This document shows, in pieces, positions 1 through 11,664 of a stretch of 64,000 nucleotides of DNA. The stretch is from Leucaena leucocephala (Eukaryota; Streptophyta; Magnoliopsida; Fabales; Fabaceae). Both the position numbers and the translations under genes were made by a program. The stretch covers positions 17,197,001-17,261,000 of the forward strand of contig CM073515.1 of the NCBI GenBank assembly GCA_037074615.1. The letters are read 5' to 3'. The notes below the pieces were generated by a model. The model saw only the letters and a program-made list of their open reading frames with translations. It searched no databases and was not told where the DNA came from. Every line of letters starts with the position of its first letter. The first letter of the stretch is position 1.

Positions 1-2618
1 ACCTAGGTGGTAAGTATTATGGAAGATACACTAGTGAATGACAAGCACCAGGTCCATTTATTGATTTTCTTTGAGAGCAAGGTATAGTAGCCCAATATAC
101 CATGTCCTAAAAGAAGAAATATGACCTTGCTACATATGGTTAGGAGTATGATGAGTAGCTCTAAACTTTCAACTTCCCTGTGTAAGGAAACACTCAAGAC
201 AACCACATACATATTAAATAGGGTTCCAACAAAGGCAGTGTCTAATACACCCTTTGAAATCTGGAAAAGTTGAAAACCTAGTTTAAATCATTTCAAAGTA
301 TGGGGTTGTCCTGCTGAAGTAAAAGTGTACAATCCACAAGAGAAGAAGCTAAACCCTAAGACCATTAGAGCTTACTTTGTAGGCTATGCAGAAAGGTCAA
401 AGGGTTACAAGTTTTATTGTCTTTCACCATCTAAAAGGTTTGTAGATTTTTAGAATGCCAAATTTCTTGAGAATGATATGTTAGTGGGAGTGATTGTCCA
501 CAAGATGATCACATAGAGCAAATCATTGACACCATTCATAAAGGAACATAAATAGTTAATGATCATCCCATTGTTGGGGTTGACATTGAACATGATGTAG
601 ACCCTATGACTCAAGTTGATAATGCTGGACAAGATGGACACATACATGATGATCAAACTATCACATAAGTGGAATCACCATAAAATGTGATGAAGGATAT
701 CCCTATTCAACAACCTGAATTAACCCAAGAGGTTAAATTAAGGAGACCAACTAGAGAAATAAGACATGCATTAACTGATGACTACGTAGTGTATTATACT
801 ACAGTAGACTGTGATGTAAGTGTTGAGAATGATCCTTTAACATTCACTCAGCCATGAAGAGTGCGAACTCTAAATTGTGGCATGACGTTATGATTAATGA
901 AATGAATTCTAAGGCAAACAACTATGTTTGGGAACTTTTAGAGTTGCCTAGTAGGTCTAAACCCATTGGTTGTAAACATGTTTACAAGACCAAAAGAGAC
1001 TCACAAGGCAACATTGATAGATACAAGGTTAGGTTAGTTACTAAGGGCTTCACTAAAGTAGAGGGGATCAATTACAGTAAAATATTTTCACATGTATCTA
1101 AGAAAGATTCGTTACGCATCATCATGACATTAATTACCCATTTTGATCTGGAGTTACACTTAATGAATGTGAATACTGTATTTCTCAATGGTAAACTGAA
1201 TGAAGAAGTCTATATGAAATAATATGAGGGGTTAATTGTAAAAGAAAAAGAACAATTAGTACATAAGCTAAATAAATCAATATATGATCTGAAACAAGGT
1301 TCATAGTAGTGGTACTTAAAGTTCTTTGAAGTGATCCTATCATTTAATTTTGTTAAGAACATCATGGATGACTATATATACCATAAGGCTAGTAGGAGAT
1401 CTAGGATTATTGCTTGAGGTGAAAAAGTTTTTATTCAAGAGTTTTAATATGCAAGACATGGGTGAGGCATCATATGTCATTAGTATAAAGATCCATAGAG
1501 AAATGACCCAATGTCTTGTAGGCTTGTCTCAAAAAGCTTACATTAGAAAAATTGTTGAACGATTCAAAATGCAAAACTATTTATCTAATGTAGCTCCTAT
1601 TAAAAATGGAGATAAATTTAGTCTAAGTCAATGTCCTAAGCTTAAAAAGAAATAGATGGAAAATATCCTATATGTCTCAACTGTGGGAAGTTTGATGTAT
1701 GCACAGATTTGTACAAGATCTGACATCGCTTTTGCTGTGGGTATGTTAGGAAGATACCAAAGTAATCTTGGGGAAGCAATTGGATAGCTGCAAATAAGGT
1801 GTTTAGGTACCTACAAGCTACTAAATACTACATGCTCACATATAGAAGAACAAATAATCTAGAAATAATTTGATACTCATATTCAAACTTTAGAGGATGT
1901 GTAAACACAAATAAGTCTATGTATGGTTACATCTTTCTATTAGCAGAAGGAGCTATATCGTGGAGAAGCGCAAAGCAAAATAAAATAGCTTATTCTACTA
2001 GTGATGCTAAGTACATTGCATGTTTTGAAGCCAATACACAAGCTATTTGGATAAGGAATTTCATTGCTGGGTTCATGATTGTGGATTCAATCTTTAAGCC
2101 AATTAGAATGTAATGTGATAATGCAGTTGCGATAATAATGGCGAACAACAAAAGGAATAAAAGTCAAAGCAATTTTGTAGAACTTAAATTCCCATGCTTG
2201 ACAGAAAGAGTTCAGGATTACCAATTTTCTATTGAATGCATCAGTGCATTAGATATGTTGGATGATCCTTTGATGAAAGGATTGAAGCCAAACATTTTCG
2301 TCACACATGTACCTCATATGGGACTTCATCCTTATTTTGATTAGTGGAGGTATGAGTAATGAAATCATATTTTGTGGTTTATCATTTCTAATTCATGACT
2401 GTATATATTTGTGATATTGAAATTGATAAACATTGAGACAAGAAACGTATGAATATTGAGTTTATGTATAATGTGATACCCATTAAGTGATGATACTGCT
2501 TATAATACATGGAAATTAATACTTGATAGAAGATGACTTATCGCCATGATTCGTGTAGTATGATATTAGTGAACCTTAAGAAGGCAATAACATTGAATAT
2601 ACGGGTCAAGTAGGAGAA
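1..2618 (+). mobile_element. Decayed Ty1/copia retrotransposon, 3' half of internal region
   Basis: This is the downstream part of a copia pol gene; the 5' LTR, gag and protease lie outside the window. Integrase remnants occupy about 1-480 (GIVAQYT at 81-101, then a run ending near the 'GYAERSKGYKFYC' stretch at 385-420). The reverse transcriptase follows from 854 and RNase H from about 1690. Reading frames are broken by many stops (for example at 1220, 1305 and 1655). Domain order integrase before reverse transcriptase is diagnostic of copia rather than gypsy. It is followed directly by a purine-rich tract (2611-2618) and an LTR start at 2619, so the 3' boundary is firm. It cannot be active. 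Confidence 0.9.
854..2344 (+). pseudogene. copia reverse transcriptase-RNase H, degenerate
   Basis: The open stretch 854-1222 holds the start of the copia reverse transcriptase: a W-rich opening, then GCKHVYKTKRDSQGNIDRYK and the block NVNTVFLNGKL. Here the usual catalytic aspartate block (QMDVKTAFLNG in related elements) has become LMNVNTVFLNG, a D-to-N loss. A second stretch, 1350-1655, carries the 'DMGEASYVISIKIHRE' part of the thumb. RNase H is visible at 1690-2344: CTRSDIAFAVG near 1710, then AISWRSAKQNKIAYSTSDAK in 1919-2113 and the typical copia C-terminus ADPL.KGL in the form DDPLMKGLKP near 2260-2295. Stops and frame changes separate the pieces. The product would have copied element RNA to DNA; it is dead here. 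Confidence 0.88.
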
Positions 2619-3089
2619 TGTAAGATATTTATTATTATAACTATTTAGATATTAATTAGGATAATTAATAAATATTTTTTAGTGTGATTCATAGTCATTT
2701 GGACGTAGTCTAAGATGGGTAAAGGTTAATTTTTTAATGGTGTAAATTAACAACAACAATAGTGCACAATTATTAAGCTATAGTTTTCTGAGTCCTAGAG
2801 CGATAACCTAGTTTCTCTACTTACTCCTTGAGGGTTCTCCATTAGTGACGGCAGTATACAAGTTGACATCATTGTACCTAATAACCAGTTGGAAGAACAT
2901 GTTCTTTTCATCTAACTGTATTATCTAATTGACAGGTCTATATATTAAGTTTCAATTCTTCCTCATATAAACTACGCTAATGGCGAGAGGTATTTATAAA
3001 TTTTTTAATGCATCTCATATATGTTTCATGCTTATATATGTTATAATCTGGATTGATTATATTATATATGAAATTTTTTTATTCTAACA
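2619..3089 (+). repeat. 3' LTR of the decayed copia element
   Basis: A 471-bp block starts TGTAAG right after the purine-rich AGTAGGAGAA and ends CTAACA, giving the TG...CA ends and short inverted termini of an LTR. It carries no reading frame. A TATA-like 'GGTATTTATAAA' lies near 2990. The five bases after it are ATATA; the matching target duplication would be beyond the left window edge, so the boundary is not confirmed by a duplication. Confidence 0.75.
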
Positions 3090-3094
3090 ATATA

Positions 3095-3268
3095 ATCTTC
3101 TTGTGTCAGGATCTTTGTAATCCGTTCATCCAAGTTAGAGTTAAGAGGCTCTCCATGCTTCATTCTCTTCAAACGAGTCACTAGCACTGATTTCCTTTTA
3201 TTAATAATATTACCAAACACCTTCCCATTCCAATCCATCCCCTCCTCCATAAAGCCACCCACATTCAT
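3095..3268 (-). pseudogene. Fragment of a plant LINE (non-LTR retrotransposon) ORF2
   Basis: The minus-strand translation reads DWNGKVFGNIINKRKSVLVT, followed by RLKRMKHGEPLNSNLDERIT. This matches the 'WNKxVFGNI..KKRxLLxRL' linker between endonuclease and reverse transcriptase seen in plant LINE ORF2 proteins (recognised from family knowledge, not searched). Only about 60 residues remain, and the copia LTR ends at 3089, so the copia element probably inserted into or next to it. No function is retained. Confidence 0.5.
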
Positions 3269-3778
3269 GGAGCCTTACTAACTACAACCAGAAATAATTT
3301 TTAACAAAAACTTATACTATAATACATTATTTGAGAGTGAAAGTTTAGATGTTTGTAAAATAAATAAAGAATGAGTTATATAATTATTTGTAAACTCCAT
3401 CCTTTGCCATCTTATTCCACTTCCCTTTCATATTCAACCTCTTTCAAAAACCCTTCCAAAAGACATTAGTAATTCCCATGAATTTGTTTTGATTCATACC
3501 AAAGGACCAGTTGATTTATTATAACAACCCTATTTTATTAATTTCTTTAGAATTGGAAAGCTTTGGATCCTGATATATCAACTTTTCAGCTTCACCAAGT
3601 GGGAGTATGGGACGAGAACATTCTAAAATGCGATGAAGTGAAATTCAAAACCTGATTTAGTTCCACTAGCTTGTACAAAATATAATTTTGCTTCTGCATG
3701 TGAGCACCAAAAGATATCAAAATATATTTATAGTTATCAATATTTATAGGCATGATAGCAAGGCCGATGGTATATGCT
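3269..3778. other. Spacer without recognisable gene
   Basis: AT-rich sequence between the LINE scrap and the gypsy LTR-like block. The 81-codon minus-strand frame that covers much of it (3592-3837) starts inside the LTR-like block and has no recognisable motif. I see no splice pattern, repeat or RNA gene. Confidence 0.5.
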
Positions 3779-4080
3779 GTTAGGAACCTACACGTGAAAA
3801 GCAGAATAAAAAGTAAATTCTCTCCTAATTCTCTCATTGTAAGTATCTTATTTGTAAGGGAATGTAGAAGCCTGGAGAATCTCTGATAGACTCACAAAGA
3901 TAATTCTCATATGTTCCTTAAGGACTGCAATTACATATATATAGAAAGATAATGAAACTGCACTTCCCTACTTAGTCATGAAACTGACCCATAATGACAC
4001 ATGCTGGATAGAACGTGATGGATAATGGCCCTATAATTCAGTAGTACGTGATAATGGGAAAAACACAGAAAACAAAGTGA
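3779..4080 (-). repeat. Probable LTR of the chromovirus remnant
   Basis: On the minus strand this lies directly downstream of the gypsy pol end. It contains a TATA-like TCTATATATATGTAAT near 3945 and ends TTCCTAACA at 3779. The start is uncertain because no clear polypurine tract plus TG is visible. It is called an LTR from position and promoter-like content only; its partner is lost. Confidence 0.45.
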
Positions 4081-4091
4081 TCTAGACTAAG

Positions 4092-6053
4092 TTAGCTAGA
4101 GTCCCTATTCTTCTGCCTTAGATATTTCCTTGGTGCCATATCAATACTCCCCCCTTGGAAGACTAACTTATCCACAAGTTGAAAATCTGGGAATTGTAGT
4201 TGTACAAGATCGTAGTCTTCCCAGCTGGCCTCTTCTGCAGGTCTGGTCTTCCAGTGTAATAACAGCTCTAAATGAGGTCCCTTCCAGCAGTGTGGTAACA
4301 CTTTCTCTGGTTCTAGGAGCAGTTCAAAATCAGCAAAGATAGGTAATTCCGCTGGTGGTGTAGTGGGGAATTGTCCATGAGCCGGCCGTAGTAAGGAGAC
4401 ATGGAAGACTGGGTGAATTTTTGCTGATGGAGGAAGGTCCAACTCATAAGCAATTGGTCCTACCTTTCGTATGATTTTGTAAGGGCCAAAGAAATGAGGA
4501 GCGAGTTTAGAGTACTTCTGAAGAGCAAAAGAGTGCTGGCAAAATGGTTAGATTATGAGGAAAACAACATCACCAACTGCCAAGTTAAGCTCGTGTCGGT
4601 GTTTATCTGTATACGACTTCATCCTGTCTTGTACCTTTCTAAGATTATCTTGAAGTAGGCGTAGCATGGCGTCTCTGGTTTCTAGCTTTTCAGCGAGGTC
4701 GGCCATATTAGTTTCTCCCTTAATGAAAGGATGGAGGGGAAGAGGGTCTCTCCCGTAAACCACTTTGAAGGGGGAGGTGTTGGTTGATGTGTGAAAACTG
4801 GTGTTAAACGAATATTCGGCCCAACACAAAAATCTGTTCCATGTACGTGGTTGCTCATGTGCAAAGCATCTTAAGTATGCTTCTAAACATCAGTTAACGA
4901 CCTCTGTCTGCCCATCAGTTTGGGGATGGTAAGATGTACTCATCCGCAACTAAATTTGGCTTAATTTGAACAGCTCTTGCCAAAAGGTACTAAAGAAAAA
5001 TGAGTCCTGATCCAAAATTATAGAACGAGGCATGCCATATAGTCGAATGATTTCTTCACAAAATCTAGTAGCCATGGACTTAGCAGTATATGTATCAGAT
5101 AGTGGAATGAAATGACAATATTTACTGAGTCGATCCACTACCACCAGATATTGTCAACAGTTCCGGACATAGGCAGCCCAACATTAAAGTCAATAGAAAT
5201 ATCTTCCCAAATTTGTTTAGGGACCGGTAAAGGTTGTAGCAGCCCTACAGGTTATAAGGTATCATACTTGTTCTTTTGGCAGGTGAAACATTGCTGAATC
5301 AATGTTTTGATATCTGATTTCATCTGGAGCCAATAAGCTGTAATAGTGAGCCATTTTAGGGTCTTTAAGAACCCCCCATGTCCACCCGAAGATGTGATAT
5401 GAACTTCTTCAAGCAATTTTGCCTAGAGTGAAAAGATGCGTGGAATTACCAATAGCCCTTGATAATAAAGCTTTTGCCCACTCATAATGTAGCCCGGTTT
5501 AGAGTGGGGATCAGTCTTAAGAGCGGCAATGATTGGTTCTGTAAAAGGGTTGTTCAATAGAGCTTCCTCGAGCTCTAAGAAGTCCAAAAGTAATGGTACT
5601 ACCATATGAAGTAAATCAACCTGTTGTGGTCGTCGGGAGAGTGCATTTGCTCTTACATTTTCCTTCCCAGCTTTATAGACAATGGTGAAATCAAAGGGAA
5701 GGAGTTTGAGAATGAGTCATTGCTGGTTATTGGTGACTACTCGTTGATCGAGGAGGTTATGAAGGCTGTTATGATCGGTTCTAACTGTAAAGTGTCGACC
5801 TAGTAAAATGGCGCCATTTCTGAAACGTTAGCACCAGTGCCAATAACTCGCGGTCATAGGCTGATTGGTACCTATTAGAAAATGAGAATCCTTTGCTATA
5901 GAAGGCAATAGGGTGGTCTTGTTGCAAGAGGATAGCACCGACACCCTCTATATAGGCATCACACTCAACAACAAAGTCAGCTTGAAAGTTAGGGATTTTT
6001 AAAATAGGTGCAGAAATTAAAGTTAACTTGAGTTTCTCAAAAGATTGTTACGC
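4092..6053 (-). pseudogene. Ty3/gypsy chromovirus pol remnant (RNase H-integrase-chromodomain)
   Basis: Reading leftward on the minus strand: RNase H at about 5750-6053 (VVECDAYIEGVGAILLQQ, then RELLALVL); a linker with the 'PGYIMSGQKLYYQGLLVIP' block at 5423-5605; the integrase core at 4950-5144 (MVVDRLSKYCHFIPL); the integrase tail at 4548-4829 (YSFNTSFHTSTNTSPFKVVY); and the C-terminus at 4092-4442. The last piece has IHPVFHVSLLRP (about residues 10-21), then a chromodomain-like segment with LLLHWKTRPAEEASWEDYD and FPDFQLVDKLVFQGG (about 60-97). Order RNase H before integrase plus chromodomain marks a gypsy chromovirus. Stops and frame shifts break every domain. The 5' two-thirds (gag, protease, reverse transcriptase) are missing, cut where the Angela LTR fragment begins at 6054. 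Confidence 0.88.
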
Positions 6054-6320
6054 CATAGCGGGTCGGTCCAACACCTTGTACTCTTACATGTGGCTATGAC
6101 TTTGATTTATATCTCTATACATATTCAAAGTCATACTGGTCTTATTTCATCTCTGCTCCCGCATAGATGACCGACCAGGGACATTTAGGATAAGATCATG
6201 AGTTATCCAAGGATGGTCATCACAGTAAACATGCAAATAATATGATAACACAATTAATAAATTCATAAATCAATAATGTTCATAAGACAATGATTGGCCC
6301 TTAGGACACATTTTCCAACA
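6054..6320 (-). repeat. Truncated 3' LTR of Angela-like element
   Basis: Starts on the minus strand with TGTTGGAAAATGTGTCC and matches 13327-13593 of the 5' LTR base for base apart from about nine substitutions. Similarity stops abruptly at 6054 (CATAGCGGG), where chromovirus RNase H sequence begins, so about 1.65 kb of the LTR is deleted. Confidence 0.93.
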
Positions 6321-6332
6321 ACCTCCCACTTG
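6321..6332 (-). promoter_or_regulatory. Polypurine tract of Angela-like element
   Basis: Minus-strand CAAGTGGGAGGT immediately before the LTR start TGTTGG. This is the expected site for priming of plus-strand DNA synthesis in LTR retrotransposons. Confidence 0.85.
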
Positions 6333-6334
6333 CA

Positions 6335-6789
6335 CTAGGTACAATCATTAATTTGACTAATTCCCATTGACCTAACATGAAGCTCATGCTTTGCCTGCAC
6401 AAGCGGCTTTGTTAGAGGATCAGCAACATTGTCTTCTCCTGCTACTTTGCATATTTTTATATCACCTCTATCGTTGATTTCTCTGATGAGATGAAATCGC
6501 CTGAGTATATGCTTGGTCCTTTGATGTGACCTAGGCTCTTTGGCCTGTGCAATGGCACTGCTATTGTCACAGAGCAAAGTTATTGGATCTGAGATGGTAG
6601 GTATCACCCTAGTTCCGTGATGAACTTCCTGATCCAAACGGCTTCCTCAGCTGCATCAAATATTGCTATATACTCAGCTTCCGTTGCAGAATCTGCTACA
6701 GTGCCCTACTTAGAGCTCTTCCAGCTTACTGCTCCATTATTCAGGAGGAATATGTATCTAGACTACGATTTTTGGTAGTCTTGGTCAGT
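6335..6789 (-). pseudogene. Angela-like RNase H, degenerate C-terminal part of pol
   Basis: The frame 6335-6637 contains PITLLCDNSSAIAQAKEPRS, then HQRTKHILRRFHLIREI and the copia RNase H ending VADPLTKPL, which fixes it as the C-terminus of pol. Between 6638 and 6789 the RNase H start is interrupted by stops and a frame change. It would degrade RNA in the RNA:DNA hybrid; it is separated from the reverse transcriptase here and so non-functional. Confidence 0.9.
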
Positions 6790-7938
6790 TTAGAAACTCG
6801 CATCTGTGTAACCAGTTACACAGAACTCGTCATCCAATCCACCATAGACCAAGAATAAGTCCTTAGTCCTTCTTAAGTACTTAAGGATATTTTTGACATT
6901 AGTCCAATGGCCCTCACCAGGGTCCTGTTGATATCTGCTAGTCATACTTAAGGCAAACGAGACATCCGGTCGAGTACATAACATGGCGTACATGATAGAT
7001 CCTATGGCCGAGGCATATGGAACCTTACTCATGCGACCTCGCTGATCAGATGTAGTAGGACACAGATCTTTGCTGAGGTGAGTACCATGAGACATGGGTA
7101 TGAAACCCCTTTTTGATTCGTGCATACTGAACCTATGCGGTATTTTGTCTATGTATGTACTCTGACTAAGTCCTAGAAGTCTTTTAGATCTATCTCTATA
7201 GATCCTGATTCCTAAGACGTAGGTGGCTTCACCCAAGTCTTTCATCGAGAAAGACTTTCCTAACCAAGACTTGACAATCTGCAAGGTAGGAATGCCATTC
7301 CCAATAAGTAGGATGTCATCGACATAGAGTATCAAAAACACAACTGTGCTCCCACTAACCTTCTTGTACACACAAGGTTCATCAATATTTTGAAGAAATC
7401 CAAACTTTTTGATTACTTCATCAAAACGATGATTCCAACTCCGAGAGGCTTGCTTTAGTCCATAAATGGACTTTTGAAGCTTGCACACTTTACCAGAGTC
7501 CTCAGAACGCACAAACCCTTCATGTTGTGTCATGTACACATCCTCAAGGAGCTTTCCATTAAGGAAGGCTGTCTTAACGTCCATCTGCCATATTTCATAG
7601 TCATAATATGCTGCAATAGCAAAGAGGATTCTGATTGATTTGGCCATTGCTACTGGGGAAAAGGTCTCATCATAGTCCACACCATGAGTTTGAGTAAAAC
7701 CTTTTGCAACCAGTCGTGCCTTGAAGACATTTACATTGCCATCCATGTCAGTTTTCTCTTTGAAAACCCACTTACACCCGACGGTTTTTACACCTTCAGG
7801 CGGGTCGACTAAGATCCAAACCTGATTGTCGTACATGGATTGCATCTCAGACTTCATGGCATTAAGCCATTTTTCGGAGTTTGATCCCACTATAGCTTCT
7901 TGATAGGTAGTCGGCTCATTATGCTCAATGAGCAACAC
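6790..7938 (-). pseudogene. Angela-like reverse transcriptase, long open stretch
   Basis: A 382-residue open frame covering nearly all of a copia reverse transcriptase. Visible blocks: GCKWVFKEK (about 54-62), ARLVAKGF (74-81), QMDVKTAFLNG with its catalytic aspartate (118-128), SIYGLKQAS (157-165), FLILYVDDILLIGNG with the YVDD active site (201-215), GEATYVLGI, and CTRPDVSFALS near the RNase H junction. The catalytic residues are retained, unlike in the copia copy at the left edge. It ends at a stop just inside RNase H. There is no start signal; the 5' end is a break in a longer polyprotein whose integrase portion lies upstream at 7956-9990. Confidence 0.93.
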
Positions 7939-7955
7939 ATCAAGACTATCAGAAA

Positions 7956-8583
7956 TCAGAAATCCATATCTCTGAGGCTGAAGTCGTATCCTACTAGATT
8001 TACGTGGACTTTGCGTGACTTAAGGAGTCTCAACAACTTGTTGTGAGTCTTCTCTATTTTCCATCTGTAGTTTTGTGGTGTCTTGTGGTTCTCAAACTTC
8101 TTCGAGTTGTACCTTACTCCCACTGGTTCTTTTAGAGATAAATTTTCGTTCGAGAAAGATACAATTTCTGACAACAAACACTTTGTTATCAGCAGGGTTG
8201 TAGACGTAATATCCCTTGGTTTCCTTAGGATATCCCACAAAAAGGCACTTTGAGGATTTAGGCGCTATTTTGTCTGAGGCTTGTTACTTAACATAGACCT
8301 CGCATCCCTAAATCTTGAGAAAAGACAAACTAGGCATCCTCCCAGTCCATATCCCATACGGAGTCTTTTCAATTGCCTTAGATGGAACACGATTGAGTGT
8401 GAATACAGCTGTCTCTAGGGCATGGCCCCAAAAGGAGGGCGGAAGATCTGTTCGGCTCATCATGGATCAAACTATATCTAATAGTGTTTGATTTCTCCGT
8501 TCAGAAACGCCATTCCATTGTGGTATCCCTGAAGGAGTCAATTGTGAGACTATCCCACAACTCCTGAGATGATCTATGAACTC
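7956..8583 (-). pseudogene. Angela-like integrase C-terminal region, broken
   Basis: Minus-strand translation continues the integrase from the stop at 8584: LTPSGIPQWNGVSERRNQTL (the conserved P.QNG.ERRN block, with Q changed to W), then 'FLERKFISKRTSGSKVQLEEV' around 8100-8160, and the acidic/basic linker toward the reverse transcriptase. At least four stops interrupt it. It would have joined element DNA to host DNA. Confidence 0.85.
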
Positions 8584-9990
8584 TTAGCTCAAATATTCAC
8601 CACCCCGATCAGATCGAAGGGCTTTAATTATTTTGCCAAGCTGGTTTTGTACTTCATTTTGAAATATCTTGAACTTTTCAAAAGATTCAGATTTATATTT
8701 CATCAGATAGATGTACCCATATCTGCTGAAATCATCTATGAATGTTATGAAGTACGAATAACCTCCTTTGGCATTTGTGTTCATCGGTCCACACACATCT
8801 GTATGTGTGAGGCCCAATAAATCAGTGGCCCTCTCACTGTGCCAAGTGAAGGGTGACTTTGTCATCTTTCCTAACAAGCAAGACTCGCAAGTGTCATATG
8901 ATTCAAAATCAAATGAGTTTAGAAATCCATCTTGATGGAGTTTGGAAATACGTTTCTCCAGACGACAGTACCAGAGGTATGTCGGATTCAAATCGTTTGG
9001 TTTGACCCTTTTGGCAGTTATGTTATAGATATTTCCATGATTGGGTTGTTCCAAATTTAATATGTAATGATCAACATGCAAATCACCATGAGCATAGAAA
9101 ACATCATTACGATAAATAGAACATCTACTATTCCCAGCAATGGAAGTGAAACCTTCCTTATTCAAATAAGAAAGTGAAACAATGTTACCACTTAAAGTAT
9201 GAACATAATAGCAATTGTTCAAAACTAACAAAAGCCCAGTGGGCAGAACTAATTCATAAGTGCCTACAGCTAACGCAGTAACCCTTGCTCTATGTCCAAC
9301 TCGTAGGTCAACCTCGCCCTTTTTTAGCTTCCTACTGTCCTTTAGTCCCTGCACATTTGTACAAATGTGAGAACCACATGCAGTATCTAATACCCATGAA
9401 GTGGAAGTAGAAAGATGAATGTCTATAACATAAATACCTGAAGCGATAGCCCCACTATCCTTCTTGTTCTTTTTGAGATCTTCGAGGTAGAGTTTACAAT
9501 TCCTCTTCCAATGACCCGGTTCATTGCAGAAGAAGCAGACTCCTTCCTTCGGAGGCTTTGCCTTCTTTGGTGCAGGCTTGCCTGACTCTTTGGTCTTACC
9601 TGATGAGCCATAAATACCTGAAGCGATAGCCCCACTATCCTTCTTGTTCTTTTTGAGATCTTCGAGGTAGAGTTTACAATTCCTCTTCCAATGACCCGGT
9701 TCATTGCAGAAGAAGCAGACTCCTTCCTTCGGAGGCTTTGCCTTCTTTGGTGCAGGCTTGCCTGACTCTTTGGTCTTACCTGATGAGCCATGATCCTTCC
9801 CCTTGCCTTTGCCTTTCTTTTTCATACCCTTTCCTTTCTGAACCATTAAAACACTACTGGGCTTCTTCTTAAGGCTGGGCTCAACAGTTTTAAGCATCCC
9901 ATGCAGTTCAGAAATAGATTTCTCCATGTTGTTCATGTTGTAGTTCATGACAAACTGGTCATAACTTTCTGGGAGTGAGTTCAAGATCAA
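8584..9990 (-). pseudogene. Angela-like gag end, zinc knuckles, protease and integrase start
   Basis: A 468-residue open frame, in frame with the gag start across one TAG at 10006-10008. Order: gag tail (1-60); basic KGKGMKKKGKGKGK stretch; first CCHC knuckle CFFCNEPGHWKRNC (92-105); an exact second copy of the knuckle and its flanks (152-165); aspartic protease motif WVLDTACGSHIC (199-210); pre-integrase zinc region with TCESCLLGK (about 360-370); then the integrase core HTDVCGPM...FITFIDDFSRYGY and ALRSDRGGEYLS at the end. It stops at 8584 within the integrase. The duplicated knuckle is the odd feature: one knuckle is the norm for this family. Confidence 0.93.
9431..9790 (-). repeat. Perfect 180-bp tandem duplication inside gag (zinc knuckle)
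   Basis: 9431-9610 and 9611-9790 are identical over 180 bases by direct comparison. The unit is 60 codons, so the frame is kept. It encodes GSSGKTKESGKPAPKKAKPP, the CCHC knuckle and the LYLEDLKKNKKDSGAIASGIY tail. Identity between copies means the duplication is very recent, or an assembly effect. Confidence 0.97.
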
Positions 9991-10005
9991 ATCTGTAGCT
10001 AACTC

Positions 10006-10497
10006 CTAGCTCATGGGAAATCCAAGCCTCTCAAGGTGATCAATGTGTCCCTTCATCTTTAAGACATGAGTACTGACTGATGCACCTTCAGCCATCTTGC
10101 AGGAATATAAGGCCTTAATGGTCTCATACCTGTCTTGCCTTGCCTGTTGCTGGAACATTTCCTTGAGATGCACAATCATCTCATAAGCCTCCATGTGTTC
10201 CAGATCTCTTTGGAGCTCCAGAACCATGGTAGCTAGCATCAAGCATCCCACATCGACAGATTCTTCCTTATGCTTCGTGTAAGCATCTCTCTGAGCTCTA
10301 GGAGCATTGGCCGCTGGCTCCTCAGGAATGGGTTGATCTAGGACATGCGCCTTTCTTTTTTGCTTGAGAACAATTCTTAAGTTCCTAAACCAGTCAAGAA
10401 AGTTTATCCCATTAAGTTTGTCCTTCTCAAAGACAGATCGCAGCGATAATATAGCAGTATTACTAGTCATCATGATTCTACAATTTAAAATATGCAA
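10006..10497 (-). pseudogene. Angela-like gag N-terminal part, TAG-terminated
   Basis: A 163-residue frame. The likely gag start is the MMTSNTAILSL methionine (near 10473), 8 codons inside the open frame, because it fits the family's usual N-terminus and follows an untranslated leader. Motifs: GINFLDWFRNLRIVLKQ, QPIPEEPAANAP, then the helical gag body to the stop. The in-frame TAG at 10006-10008 divides gag from the next 468 codons, so no full gag-pol can be made without readthrough. Gag forms the virus-like particle shell in active elements. Confidence 0.9.
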
Positions 10498-11664
10498 TTA
10501 AATTAGCAATCTCCCACAAAATAAACAACTCTCAATGCAATAGTTAGTGGGCTAAGATCTATATTTGGCTTAAACTTAAGTCCGCTTTGGCAGGATACTT
10601 AAATTAAGTTATTTAGGTAGGTAACACCTTTACCAATTACATCAAATATAACTCTTAGATGTTCATGGGATTGTATCATCATATGATCTGGAATATTTTA
10701 ATCTCATCTAATGCCTTGAGACCCAAAACCGTTTTGTTAATCTCAATTAAGTCAAACAATAATAAACATGTGTGAGTAGCACCATTACTCTTGCTTATCT
10801 CCCCAAGATTACTCAAATGCACCCACTTTAGTGGAGTCTACAATTGAGCGATCGAGGTTTTGACAAGTGTTCATAAATTGACCGCATTATGACTTAAGAT
10901 TTCATTTAGAGGGCTTAATTAACTATATGGTTTATGGGGATGCATGTATCCCAGGTTGTAACTCATACAAGTAATATGCATGTGCTGATCTAATCATAAG
11001 ATGCATAATTTAAACGTGATACAATATGGCTCACCTATCCTAAGTTCCCTCAAGCCAATGAGAGGATCTCTCTAGTAAGAAAAGGGAAATTACATATCGA
11101 AACCTCTTTTAACATTTGAGGGGAGTGAGATAAGAAGAGAAGGTACATTGAGAGTATATATATAGGAAGGCACGACACGCAGGCCGTATTTAAAAAATTA
11201 CAGCACTTGCAATCTAGAGCCATATTGTTCACCATACCCAAACATTCAAGAATCAATATTCAGATTTAATTGAAGGGCAATTAATGTTTCAAATCTAAAA
11301 CATTCACAAAATAACATGTGTTACGATTGTGTTGCGCTACGAATAGGTAGCCACGGCGGTCCCGCTAGCCGATCAGTGGGCGACTGTCCCGCTAGCCAGT
11401 TAGCGGGGGGGCTGCCCCGAGAAAAAAAATTGTTTCATAAATAATCACGAATCTGCATTCGATTTTCTTAGACCCCATCTATGTTAATTAATCAAATCAA
11501 AACGCATCACCACCAATTTCAATTCTCTTTTAGATTTCTTTTATGTCATAATTAACACGGATTCCTTATATGTCATACATAAAACGCATATTATATGAAC
11601 GGCTACGACTAATACATATCATATTAATCAACAATCAAGTCTAACTTAAACACAAAATGGCATA
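10498..11664 (-). other. Untranslated leader of Angela-like element
   Basis: About 1.17 kb between primer-binding site and gag. No open frame with recognisable motifs. A short GC-rich patch at 11340-11425 (repeating 'GTCCCGCTAGCC') forms small direct repeats and could fold in RNA; position near the PBS is typical for packaging or dimerisation signals, which is inference only. Confidence 0.7.

Noticed and set aside
3592..3837. 81-codon - frame
   Set aside because: Starts in an LTR-like block; no motif, no codon pattern.
9423..9791. 122-codon - frame over the zinc-knuckle duplication
   Set aside because: Alternate frame of the gag coding sequence, long only because of the duplication.
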